Assembly (NCBI GenBank): GCA_024741835.1
Contig: JAENRP010000026.1
Coordinates: 1-64,000 of the forward strand
Source: Diplocarpon mali
Lineage: Eukaryota; Ascomycota; Leotiomycetes; Helotiales; Drepanopezizaceae
Length of the DNA: 64,000 nucleotides
Reading direction: 5' to 3'
Below the pieces are notes generated by a model. It was not told the origin of the DNA. It saw only the letters and a program-made list of their open reading frames with translations, and searched no databases. Shown piece after piece: positions 25,401-36,479 of the stretch. The translations under genes were made by a program, and so were the position numbers. The first letter of the stretch is position 1; each line of letters opens with the position of its first letter.

Positions 25401-26400
25401 CAGGCAAGGGCCCTTCCAGCTATATCTTATAATTATAGTACTAATAGGAAGGGAGGGTATTTGCATCCCTTTTTAAAAAGGCTTATCTTAAAGATCAGTA
25501 CTATTTCGAAAGTCGATCGTTGATTAGCTTTTCAATATCAAGATTCTTAAGCTTATATCTTTCCTTTAGAATCCTATTTACTTTGTAAATACTGGTTTAA
25601 AAGAACTCAATCTCCTTATACTTTATATTATAATAAAAGGCATTAGCACTGATTTCGCAAATAGGAACTGCAGCTTTGGGGCATTTGCGAATAGGGTCAG
25701 ATTATAGTCGATTTATATTAGGCTAGTTTCTTAGATCTAGCTTAGTTATAGGCTAAGGCGCTAGCCTAATAATAGCAATAGGGATCTCGCGCCTAGCTAG
25801 GACTATTAAATTAACGCAAGACTATCTTCTATTAATCTATCAAGCTTCGTCTATAGCTATCTCCTATTTTCTACAATTAACATCGGCTTAATAATCGGAT
25901 CTTATCCGAAGTCCTTTAAAAGAGGGAAGACGAATGACGATTTCCTTTACGAATTAAGGAGATAAGGGGTAATACAAAGGCCATACGAATCGGTTTTCCT
26001 TCAGATCAAGTTTGAGTCGGAATCGGCGCATCCATTTGACTCTAATAATAGTATTACACTAGCTAAGGTCGAGAATAACCTAAGGGCAGTTATAAATATG
26101 CCTTCTATCAATTGTCAAGTGAAAGCGCATATAGTGTATAGCTTATATGCAAACGGTATTTTAAAATCTATAGATAGGAATAAGGGCTAGAAGAGGAAGA
26201 ATTTAAGAGCCGGTCGCTTTCAAAAGATATATAGAAAGGGAACGATTTAAAAATAGGTAACTAAGGGCTCTAGTATCTACTAAAGCTAATAATAATACTC
26301 TAAGTCCATTTATACTAATAGTATAAGAGGTTAGGAATTGCTTCTCTCTTATTAAAGAGTTAAGATCTAGCTTTAATAAGTCGCACTTTCGCAAGCTTAA
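22480..26400 (-). pseudogene. Element B pol remnant with chromodomain
   Basis: The chromodomain text EEYKVSKILGVRLS lies at about 22,705-22,620. Integrase follows to about 24,100, then RNase H. Reverse transcriptase is at 25,370-24,900. The catalytic box reads YLND, with the Asn codon at 24,937-24,939 and the retained Asp at 24,934-24,936. Protease lies at 26,394-26,203, where LVDTRALSYLF is a damaged DTGAS motif in a 63-codon open stretch. RIP-type stops occur in every domain. Confidence 0.8.
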
Positions 26401-27731
26401 ATAAAAGTCTTTTCCTAGGCCTCTTCGTTTTCCTAATCTTCTTCTATTTCAACCCTATTCTTAATTGAGTCTAAAGTTGGATTAGCTTCCTTTGCATCTT
26501 TTAAAGCATTGATCTTACTTATAAAAGGGCACTCGGTCTTATAGTGACTAGTTTTACCATAGGTCTAATAGGTAGCTTACTTAAGGGGCAAAGTAGGAGA
26601 ACTAGCCTTAGCTAGCGTATCTTAGTAAAAAGGGGTAGTTGGCTTTAAAGCTAGTATCCCAAAAGCTTAGGTGGTACTTCTAGCGCTTGGACCGCAAGCG
26701 GTCTTATTAAGGAGCGAACCGGATATCTTTCGGTATAATACCAAGGTCGCCTTGCTTTTAATCAAAGGGTTGAGAAGTTGGTTACTTTAGCGTTCGGTAT
26801 CAAGGGCGTTTAATTAATTAACTATAATAGTATAGTCCTTTCCTTAAGAGGCCTTAGCTAGAGCGCAGGTAGATCTAAGCTAAGGGGTAATCTTATTCTA
26901 TATAAAGAAGAACCACTTAGATCTTAAGACCTCTCCTTAGATCGCAGCGGATTAGAATCGGGCCTAAAACTAAGGAAAAGTTTCTTTAGAATAACCGGCT
27001 TCCCTTATATAAAGGTAGTAGAAAGTAGATTAGAATAGGTCTACCTCTTAGCTAGTTAAAAAGTAACTACTTAGCAGTTCTACTATTTCTTAATAGTTCC
27101 GAAAGGGGTTAGTCTCCGAGAGGTATTAGGGTTCGAGGTATATTCAGGCTTATCTTATAGTAGATCCTTAAATAAGGGCTTAGCGAGCTCGCTCATTCGA
27201 ATATAGGTCGGCGTTAACTTGCAATCAGTCTCGGATTGAAGCTAACTACTACTTATACGTTAGGAAGGTCCTATTATTAAAGGGGGTGATCTTTTCGGTT
27301 AGCTGAATTTTTGGCCGTTTTATATCTATATCAACTTCCAAAAGAGGCTGAGTATCTTAAGGGTAGGTAGATTCTCGCTTAATAGTCTAATATACGCGCT
27401 AAGCTATCTCTTAGCTTTAATAAGCTAAGGTCTTTAGACTAAAGATAGCTTAGGCAATCCTACTAATCTCACTTTGCAATTATCAATTAGATTGATCTTA
27501 GCGTTATATAGATTCCTTTAAACCTAAGACTATTCCTTATAAGACGTTTAAGTTCGAAAAGTCTTATTTATCTTAGTTGGCTTAGCTATAGCATTATGGT
27601 CTCTTGCCCTTAGAGGCAGAGGAAGGTCTGGCCTTAAGAGCTAGGGTAGGGGTATTCCTTATAGAAGCTAGTCCTTCGAACGAACTAGGTATATTCTATA
27701 TCTGCTGACTTCCGGCTAATAGGGAATTCAT
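26400..27731 (-). pseudogene. Element B gag remnant
   Basis: The minus-strand start at 27,731 matches the element A gag start. Much of the G+C-richer text is preserved relative to A, with stops scattered through. The knuckle remnant near 26,590-26,530 and the acidic C-terminal tail near 26,440 line up with A. Confidence 0.65.
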
Positions 27732-28039
27732 TTTACTAATTTTGGTTTTAGTAGTAATTCGGTTAAAAAGGGGTTCTGCAGAAAAAGGGTTCCAATAGCG
27801 TAGTGCTCTCTTAACTTCTGCCTATAGCGCTTCTACAAAAGGAGTAGTTAAGAAAATCCGGCTAATAAAAGCATTCCTTGATTATACTAGTTAACGAGCT
27901 ACACTTAAGCTCCTAGTTTATCTAAGAGATCTCTAGGATCTTGACTCTATCGAAAGTCGAAATAACTGCGAATCGATTTTCCGAAAGGGTAGGATATTAT
28001 TAAAAGCCGTCCTTAGCAGAGAAGAACTTCTTCGTTTAA

Positions 28040-28346
28040 TATAATAATATAGAACCGCTAAAGTATAGGATCAAATATAGAAGTAAGAAGTGGTACAAAA
28101 GGCATATTCTATAGGTCTAATATAAAGGAAACGAAGAAGTTAGAGAACCCTCCTTAGGGAAGAGCCCTTCTTCCTTATATATATAGCAGCTAAAAGCTCT
28201 ATTGCCCGTTTACGTAATATTATACAAGAATATCCTTTTGCACCTTTGGGGTCGATTCGAAAAAACCCTATATTGAATCGAGATTGCGAAACCTTAAAAC
28301 GCCGTACTCCCAGGTAATTGCACTAAGTGGAGGTGCAGCCGTTACA
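28040..28346 (-). repeat. 5' LTR of element B
   Basis: It keeps the least altered LTR terminus in the family: GCAGCCGTTACA at 28,335-28,346 on the plus strand. This shows the true ends are TGTAACGG...ACA. Confidence 0.9.
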
Positions 28347-28351
28347 ATAGT

Positions 28352-28900
28352 GGGAGTACGCTGCTTTCGTTATGCGAAGGGAGGCCACGCGTGCTAGGAG
28401 CTTCCCGTCGGCGCCTTAGAGGCGTAGGAAGATTACGTATTCTTATTAAAGGAGAACGATAGTAACGCCGCAGTACATTCTCAAGCTCCCTCTAAGTAGT
28501 TTGCCACTAATAAGCAGTTTAGGGCCTTGCCGCTACTAAGAGGAAGGTAAGAGAAGAGCTTCGGAAGGCGCGCTAGAGAGAGATAGAAGAGGTGGTATCA
28601 TTAGAGGGTATATTATTATAAGCTTTCTCGTACTATAGCTAATAGCTTCTTAGAACTAGTGGCTCAGGAGCTCCTGCCGCCGATTATAGCACCTCTTGGC
28701 CTTGCCGCCCGCCTTGCAAAGGCTTTTAAGGCTCCTGCCCCTACAGTAGCTCGTGGCGTACCTGTAGTTATTCTTAGCGTTGCTCCCTAGGCGGCTCCTA
28801 GGGCTATGCTACCAAAGGAGTCGGTTGCTTCTCGGCGGGGATACGCCCTTATATTATTTGCAAAGCTATTAAAGGTTCTAATTATCTAAGGGAGTTGGTT
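28352..28900 (+). pseudogene. Element D accessory frame antisense to pol, right part
   Basis: The plus-strand, G+C-richer sequence immediately beyond element B continues the antisense region begun at 20,397. It contains REELRKAR and an alanine/proline-rich end (LGLAARLAKAFKAPAPTVAR near 28,690-28,750), with several stops. D RNase H starts about 400 bp further right on the other strand. The function is unknown. Confidence 0.45.
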
Positions 28901-29249
28901 TTAAGCCTTCTTATATATTAGTATAAAGAGAATTAAACCCTATCTTGCGCTTCCTTCCCACTTGCTATTATAAAGGAGATATGAAAGGATTATGGAGCAT
29001 TTAAAATGCTAGCTTCTCGACTAAACCTCTTGCGTTTTAAAGGTTCAAAAGCTTAATAAAGCTTTCGAACTTTTATTAAGGAAGGTTTTTAGTAAGGCTA
29101 TCTGCGTGCATATCCTTAGTAGGGAGATAGGCCACTTAAAAGCTCCCTTTTTAATACTCCTATCGTAGCTATATATTATATATATTAACGTATTAGAGCT
29201 TTGTAGAAATCCTTTAAGAGTCTCTTATAATAAGCTATATTATTTATTA

Positions 29250-32200
29250 ATTATCGCAAAATATAGACTATAGAGCTTCCACCTTAAGCTCTATTTCCTT
29301 AAAGAACCTCTTTAAAGCTATTATCTCCTTTGCTATATGCGCTACTCCTAGGAGCTCAGCCTTTATAGTAGAAGTAGTAACTATCAGTTGCTTTAAGGCC
29401 TTCTAAACAATTGCTCCTTTAAATAGGAATATAATAAAACCGTAAGAGGAGCGCCTTATCTTTAGATCATTTGCAAAAGAAGTATCTGACGATACTACTA
29501 GGTTATTTGATCTGCTAAATCGATTATAAGTGATTCTTAGGAAGCGTATACTAAAAAGGTAGCAAATTATCCAATTGATAGCTTTAAGGTATTTAGAGCT
29601 TGGGTTTATATAGAAATAAGATAGCTGGGCGATTGCAAATGCTATATTAGGGCATAGTATAATAGCTATATATAAGGCGGAGCCTACTTTTTCCTAAAAC
29701 TCCTTAATTCTCGAGTAGGGAGCTATTTCGTAGTTCTTTTTAAGTTCGAAGTAAGGGAGCGGCGTACTAGGGAAACGCCTTATATTAAGGCCGAACCTCT
29801 TCGCCATCTTCTTGATATAAGCGTTATAGAGCAGAGTAATTGTACCCTGCTTCTTATCTTAAAAGACTCTCACCCTTAAGAACCACTTAACATCTCCTAT
29901 AGCTGTTAATTCGTATGCTTTGTGCAATCCCTCTATAGTCTTCTAAGCTTCCTTTACATAAGAGGAGTAGTATATTACTTATATATTATTAATATAGAAG
30001 GCTATAAATATAGTCTTATCCTTATTAACGAATATGTAAGGCTCCTTACTAAAAGGGGTAAGCTTTAGAGACTTTAAAGTACTAGTGAAATCCCTATACT
30101 AGAGCACTAAGGAGTCTTAAAGGCCGTATAAGGCGCGATTGAGCTCTACTACCTTATCTTTCTACTTTTAACTATCTAATAAGAAGTAAATAACTGGCGC
30201 GCTCTGAGGGTCTCTCTTAGCATTTATAAAGGCGTTAACAATATTAAACTATTAAAGCTTTATATCGAATTTAGCGGCTATTGCTATTATAACCTTAAAA
30301 GATCTTGATATAAGCGTTGCAGCGTAGGTAGAGAAAATAGAAGCTTCCTCCTGAAGATCTCCCTTTATTACAATTCTTGACCTAAAGTGGCTAATCTCCC
30401 TAGAGGAGCTTAGCTTATAGGTAAAGACCCACTTTAGTAGTATAGGCCTTATTATAGCCTCGCTTCTATCGATTACTCTTTAGCAATTGCGCGCTTTTAG
30501 GTTCTTAATCTTAGTTTTAGCTCCCTCTTTAAATTGCTCTCCGAAAGGGTGATTTGCAAGCTCCTTCTAATGAGTTAGCGCTTTAGGAAGCTTGTCTTAA
30601 GGTGGAATTAGAAGGGTAGAGTTTCCTCTAAAGCTTCCAAATTGAGTCGCTATAGTAACAACGCAGTATATCGCTTTATACTCTTCTTTATTAGTTCTCG
30701 CAAGCTCCTAACTTAGCTAGAAAGTCAATATAAAGCTATTTACCTACTCTAACTAATATATTTTAAGTTCTTCAAAGGCTAGCAGGAGATCTTTAACATA
30801 CGTTGCATATATGGCATTCCTGCTCTCTCTTCTCCTTTTCAACCTGTAGAGCGGTATAGGTACTATTTCCTACTCCTTATTAGGCTTCTTGCGTTTTCGG
30901 AAGGCCCTTATATTAAGTACTTTAAGCTAAGCTTCTATTAGTTTCAGAGAGCTCCCTCTTTTGGTATTACCCTTAAGAGCTTCTATATCTTAGCGTAGCT
31001 TTTGATCGATTGGTGCTTCTAATAAGAGCTGGCGTACTTCTTCATTAGTTGCTTATAGTAGAGCTTCTAGTAATTAAGGGGCCTGCTCCTACCCTTGCGA
31101 TTGCTTAGTCTGTATAGCAACTAGAGGCCTGGTATTGCGCTCCTCGGCGGAACTGGCATTTATAATATTGCTTTCGATGCTCCTCCTAACTATTGATAGT
31201 TATCTTAAAGCGTCTAACCCTTTGCTATTAGGCAGCTGCTCCTAAGTAGCTAGAGTAAAAACGCTATAAGTAGCCTTATAAGGGACGATAGCCTTCGATA
31301 GATCTGAGCTTAAAGCTTCTATTAGTAAAAGATTAATAGGCTTACCTCTTACTAGGTTATCTATAGGCTGCTTGTCCAAAGCTCCCTTTATATTTTCGAC
31401 GATTAACTTAGCGTCTTAAGCTTCCTCCTCCTCCTCTTCGATTATTTGCATAATCTCTTTAATAATTGGGAGCAGATGGCTAGCTACCTTTTTATACTCC
31501 TTAGAGTAGAATTTAGACTTATTGAACTTAATGTTTTAAGAGATTATAACCTTTCGGAGCTTAGGTACCTAGATCCTATATATATTAATAGCGCAGTAAT
31601 TAATTAGGTATCTAATATGCCCTTATGGCATAGTTTTAAAAGCTCTCTTATTCTTTAGAGCTTCCTTCTCCTTTGCTAATAGGTACGCGCGCGCTTTATA
31701 TGCTTTTATACCCCCCTATTCTAGTCTTAAATCAGTGGTAAGCTTTATAGTAATCTACAGATTATACCACTTAAAGTATTATTTAAACTAGAGCTAAAGC
31801 ACCTTATTTAGACTCTTCTATCCCTTGCGCTTTAATAGGCTGATATTATAAAGGTATATTGCTACTAGTACAGCTTTAGGCAATAGGTGCTTTAAGAGGT
31901 TAGCAGAGATTAGTATAGTAAGTGCCTTTTTAATAATCTCTACTCCTACTCTCTTAAAAGCTCTATTTAGTTTATAAGTATAGGATAGAGTGACTTCTAC
32001 CTTTATACCTTTAGCTTCGCACTACTCTTTATATTTCAATGCTCCTTATAAGAGAAATACTAAGGTATTATTATCGCTCTTTAAAATATATAAGGAGAGG
32101 CAGTAATAGCGCTTTACCTATACTTTAAAAGATTGAAGAGCTCTTAAAACTAGCGTTAGGGACTTATAAAGCAAAGTATATTTAAATAACTTCCTACTAA

Positions 32201-34450
32201 ATTTATCCTTAATTAAGAGAAGCTAGCTTTTTAAGGAGAGGCTTGATATACTATAGTCAAATAGGTCCTAGGAGTACTTAAAGAACGGTCTTAAAGCCTT
32301 GAAATCTGACTCTCTCTTAAAAGGCTTTTGCTTAGCTTTTGCCTAAGCGCAAGCTTTATAATTAATTTATAGCTTCCCTTTGATCTTTACCCCTCTTGCG
32401 TTTAGCATAAGCTTCTTGAGCGCCTTAGCTCTTAAATGGCCTGATCGAAGGTACTAAATATTTGCCGAATCGTTCTTAGCTCTTAGGAATACGCTACTCC
32501 TTAGGGGTTTATATTAGCTTCGCAGACGCTATTATAAAGTAGGGAAAGCTAAGCAAGTTAGTTAAGTATAGCATAGCGAGTTAGAAGCGTTATAAAAGTT
32601 GATAGGCTTATATTCAAATACTATAACATTCGACCTACGCTTTAGCTACTTTATAACTATATTATTATCTACTATACCCCTTTAAAGCGTTGCATCTAGG
32701 CCTATATACTATACCCTAGCCTTCTTTAAAAGAGGCTCTAAGATAATATTAATATTGAACCTATCTATAAGCGTTATATTCCTAAGCTCTAAGTCTCCTT
32801 TATCAGCAAGAACCCCTTTTATCAGATATATACCTCTCCCTCTTATTAGTAGACTCAAGCTCCCTACCTTTATATAGTCTTAGGGATATGCGATTTTCAA
32901 TAATCTAAGAACTAGAAGCTCCTCTCGATTAATAAGGTGCGTTGCAGCACAGTTATCGAATAGGGTTATATTTGAGAGAGCATAAGGAGCTCTAAGGGTA
33001 GAGTATATTCTTAAGGTAAAGTCTTTAAAAAGAGCTGGATCTAAGAGGGCGGCGATGATCTTAGATTTGCCACTCTTTAAAGCTTTAGCAGATATTCTTT
33101 CTTTGAATTAATCCATAGGAGCTTATTTAATATAAGAGAGCTTAGCTTAAAGCTCTTTCTATTTTAAGGAAGTAAGGTTTTTATATATTCTTTTGACCTT
33201 ATTATAACTAAGGAGGTTTCGAAGCGTACCTTCCTTAGCGCTAGATAAGGCGTATTTTAGCCTATTATACTCCTCTAGGTTCTAGAAGTGATTTTTAACC
33301 TAAGGGCAAGGGCACTTTTTAACGCTCTCTTTAAGAGTCTTCTTTGCCTTGCCTTTACTTAGTACTCTTAGATTAGTATGATCGCCTACTCCTTTAAGCA
33401 AGGCATATACTCTAAGGGTTACCTTTGATAAGGAGCTTGCGAGGCTTCGCTCTATTAAACTTAAGAACTAATTAATATAGTAGACTATATCTTTTCTATA
33501 CTTTAGACCTAGCTTATTATCTCTAATAAGCTCTGCCTAAGTCTGCTAAGACCAAGTGAGAGCTTAGCAGTAAACCGACTATAGAAACTTTGTAATCATA
33601 AAGGAGCTTTAAACCTTTGGGATTCTATAAGTTCGAGCTTCTTAGTAGATCTCCCTAAAGCTAATAAGCCAGGTCTTCGGGTCCACTTTGCTACTCCTAG
33701 TTTTAAAGAGCTTAGTATTATAGTCTTCCCGAATTGACTCTATTATACTAACCTCAAAGGGGGCTAGTTCCTTACGCAAGTGCTCCACAATCTATTAAAT
33801 TAATAGTTTCCCTGCTTCCTTACAGTTATATTACACTACTTAAAGCAATATAGGGTATACTATCTTAGTAATCTAATGGTATAACTAAGTATAGGAGCTC
33901 CTGTTCCTTTTCTACGTTTCTATTAAGAGATTATATTATATTACTGCCATTTTGTACTCTAGCTCTACGTCTTTAGCTATTATCTTCGCAGGTAGTAGTA
34001 GAGCTGGCGTTTATTGATCGGTAGCTTCCTACTATTAGTATAACTTATAATAGCTTTGCAATACTCTCTGGTCCTGTCCTTTTACAATTTTTTTAAGCTA
34101 TAGCAGTTCTATTTCTAGATCTAGCAGATATAGAGCTTCGTTCTTATAGAGCGGAGCTTAGTTTCCCGTCTCTATAGTATATAGTTTAGGGTTATTAACC
34201 TGTCTTAGCTTCTCTATATGCTTCTAGAGGCGTAGAAATTCGGCCTGAAACTCTAGTTTAGCGTACCAAATGCGCTATAACTTCCTATCCTAAAGCATAA
34301 CTCTACTAGAGCTAAGCTCCTAAGCTTCTTTTTACTAGTATTCGCTTATATTGACTAGGATAGTAGGGAGTATAGTATTAGTTGGCTAAGAGCATTAGAA
34401 CATTAAGTCAGGTTATATAACGCGTATAAGCGAAGGAGAATAGATGAAAA
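29250..34450 (-). pseudogene. Element D gag-pol remnant
   Basis: RNase H at 29,510-29,270 reads SDTSFANDLKIRRSS, then VTTSTIKAELLGVAHIAKE, a standard fungal copia block. Reverse transcriptase lies at about 29,600-30,800. Its YVDD box reads YINN, with both Asn codons at 29,985-29,990. Protease reads FDNCAATHLINREELL near 32,960-32,900, where the usual DxGA motif survives as DNCAA. Gag occupies about 33,300-34,450. Stop codons are frequent in all parts. Confidence 0.8.
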
Positions 34451-34537
34451 ATAGTAGTGAAACCTCTTTAAGAAGTCTCTAAATATAGTAGATTTTTGAT
34501 CGTTTGCTCCTTAGGAGTTGCAAATAGTGCTAATAAC

Positions 34538-34708
34538 TATCGTGCTATATTTAGAGGTGGATTCTCAGTAGTAGCAAAAGCTTGTAAAATTCTACTTTAA
34601 CTATATATCTGAGCTCCTTTTATAGAAGTGCTCCGTGGCCACTTCAGGGGTATATTACATAAGCCAGTCCTCAGAGCCTTAGTGCCTGAGGCTCCTCATG
34701 GCGCAACA
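34538..34708 (-). repeat. 5' LTR of element D
   Basis: This 171-bp copy starts at TATCGTGC on the plus strand (a RIP form of TGTCGTGC). It ends GCGCAACA and is followed by the target-site copy GATAT. Confidence 0.9.
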
Positions 34709-34713
34709 GATAT

Positions 34714-35280
34714 ACTATACTATTGCTCTATTCTTAGCAAATTCCTTATTAACCCTTTGCTATAATATATAGTAGCTTTAAAACGAGTTTTATAGTACTT
34801 GTAAGGAACGCGATTCTATTGTACTACCTTCGGAAGCAAAACAACTGACCTAGAGCTTTAGAAATTGCATAGCTACTGCAATTCTGACTAAGTAGGTAAT
34901 AGAGGAAGTAGAGCCTCCTATTCTAAGGCCGTCTTCTTCCTTAATAATAGCATAATTACCGCCTCCTTTAAGTGATAAACTATTATCGCTTTCTTATCTA
35001 TAGAGGCAGAGTATATTACTATATATAAATTCATATAAGAGGCCTTTTAGATACGCTAAGTACTTAAGGAAATGGGCTACGCTAGTAATAATGCTACTAA
35101 AGTCGAGATGATTTACAACAATTAAAGAGCCCTTTATCTTACTAAAAACCCCGAATATCACTAGAGAATAAAGCATATTAATATCAAGTTCTATTATATT
35201 TGGTAAGAGCTTTAGAAAGGCCATTTGGACCTCTAGTATACTAATACCAAAGACAATGCTGCTAATGGACTTACTAAGAG
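34714..35280 (+). pseudogene. Element C pol remnant, RNase H end
   Basis: This resumes the RT-RNase H of element C on the far side of element D. It contains TIAFLSIEAEYITIYKF (from 34,983), LTKNPEYH (near 35,140) and RIKHINIKFYYI, the classic copia RNase H motifs. Stops such as TAG for Trp or Gln mark RIP. Confidence 0.85.
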
Positions 35281-35334
35281 CTTAAATAGCTTCAACTACG
35301 CCGCCTTTATTAAATTGTTAAATATAAAGGTTCT

Positions 35335-35460
35335 GCACCTCGATTAAGGGGTGATTTTTTTTTGCACCTTCTATTATAAGGTGATTTTTTTTTTTGCACT
35401 TCTATTAAGGGGTGATTTTTTTTACTCCTAGGCCGGGCCTGCGAGTTGATTTTAATTTAT
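35335..35460 (+). repeat. Triplicated polypurine-like repeat in the 3' part of C
   Basis: Three direct units of the type TCTATTAAGGGGTGATTTTTTTT occupy about 35,337-35,423. A single TCCTAGGCCGGGCCTGCGAGT unit, related to the TPRPGPRVNS repeats, follows at 35,424-35,450. The G-run resembles the element's own polypurine tract next to its 3' LTR. Confidence 0.6.
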
Positions 35461-35623
35461 TAAAAGGTGGATTTCCTACTCTAGAGTAGAGCGCGCTAGC
35501 GAACTCTACTCTATTTCCTATATCTAAAGGTTGATTTTTTATACGAAACTGTAGACTATAACAAAAGTTATAATATTATATATATTACTAGCGAGTACCT
35601 TTAAAGGTCTCCTTAAAGGGGTG

Positions 35624-35840
35624 TGTTATAGGAATGCCTGTTATATGACATATCATATACATAATGTGTCATATGACTTACTATATGACTTAGTAGCAGC
35701 CCTTGTTAAATAGCTCGTAGTTAGAGAGCTCTTATAAATCAAGACACAAGACACCTAATATCGTCGTTTGCACCTCATACTTCTTCATGCCCTCTTCTAG
35801 TTTACTATCAAGTTCACTATTAGAGAACCTCATTGCCACA
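35624..35840 (+). repeat. 3' LTR of element C
   Basis: This 217-bp partner of 15,497-15,713 ends CATTGCCACA. The hairpin seen in the 5' copy is damaged here by C-to-T changes (ATGACATATCAT against ATAATGTGTCAT). Confidence 0.9.
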
Positions 35841-35845
35841 GATTG

Positions 35846-36149
35846 TTTATCTTAAAGTATCTACTTTATATAAGTTATCTTATAAAGTATTATTATTATA
35901 TCTAAGGTATCCTTACTAAAGCGAGTCTTAGCGTAGTATCTCCTATTTAGCTATAGTAACCCTTTAAGCGGGTGGCTCGCTTATTCGTATAGATTCGGCA
36001 AATTCTAAAGCAGACCTTATTCTATATCTCGGAGATTATACTATAACTAAGTTTAGTACTTCTTAAGTCTATAACTCTAGCTGGTCTTCTAGCCACTCGT
36101 TTCCTTCTTAGTGTACTATATCAAAAAGTGCCTAGCCGATCGAAATGCC
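35846..36149 (-). pseudogene. Element E gag remnant, between C and F
   Basis: A 304-bp island of element E lies between the right end of C (target site GATTG) and the left end of F (target site CTTCT). It is AT-rich and stop-filled. It is assigned to E by position only. Confidence 0.5.
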
Positions 36150-36154
36150 CTTCT

Positions 36155-36460
36155 TGTGACGGCGGAAGCAAGGCATAAGTCGATAAAGTCACTAAGATCA
36201 AGGCTGCCAAATCGTATCGAATTCAAAGCTAAGGAGTATATATAAAGTAAGAAGCCTTCCTCCTAATATACTCTCCTTAGCCTACGACTCCTAGAAGTCG
36301 ATTTCTACTAATAAGTCATATTCTATCTACTAAAGGAAAGGTATAGTAAAGGTACGGCGTATCTATTGTACTAGTCTATTTCGCCTCTAGTTATACTACT
36401 ATCTCTATTGCACCTGCTCTAATAGTTCTATTATAACTATAATACAACTGTACTATAATA
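36155..36460 (-). repeat. 3' LTR of element F
   Basis: This 306-bp copy begins TGTGACGGCGGAAGC on the plus strand. It matches 44,153-44,458. Confidence 0.9.
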
Positions 36461-36479
36461 TCACCCCCCCCCTCTTAAG

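Larger units (their letters stand above)
20784..28346 (-). mobile_element. Element B: second copy of the Ty3/gypsy family of A, inserted in D
   Basis: The 307-bp LTRs at 20,784-21,090 and 28,040-28,346 match those of element A. The exact target-site duplication is ATAGT (20,779-20,783 and 28,347-28,351). The polypurine tract next to the 3' LTR reads CTACCCCTCCCCTTT on the plus strand at 21,091-21,105. Total length is 7,563 bp against 7,551 for A. Some motifs are less damaged than in A; for example its RT box reads YLND rather than YLNN. Confidence 0.93.
19941..34708 (-). mobile_element. Element D: Ty1/copia retrotransposon inserted in C and split by B
   Basis: The 171-bp LTRs at 19,941-20,111 and 34,538-34,708 carry TGTCGTGC...GCGCAACA-type ends and an exact target-site duplication GATAT (19,936-19,940 and 34,709-34,713). 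The primer-site text inside the 5' LTR (GTTATTAGCAC on the minus strand) and a polypurine tract (AAGGGGTG) next to the 3' LTR both fit minus-strand copia. Without element B it is about 7.2 kb, long for copia because of an extra antisense frame beyond RNase H. Removing D rejoins the RT and RNase H of element C. Confidence 0.92.
15497..35840 (+). mobile_element. Element C: Ty1/copia retrotransposon inserted in E and split by D
   Basis: The 217-bp LTRs at 15,497-15,713 and 35,624-35,840 are flanked by an exact target-site duplication GATTG (15,492-15,496 and 35,841-35,845). The bases after the 5' LTR (GGTTATAAGCCCC) resemble the TATCAGC-type primer site of copia elements after CpA-to-TpA change. 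A polypurine tract (AAAGGGGTG) precedes the 3' LTR. Without element D the element is about 5.57 kb, normal for copia. Domain order gag, protease, integrase, RT, RNase H on the plus strand confirms Ty1/copia. Confidence 0.92.
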
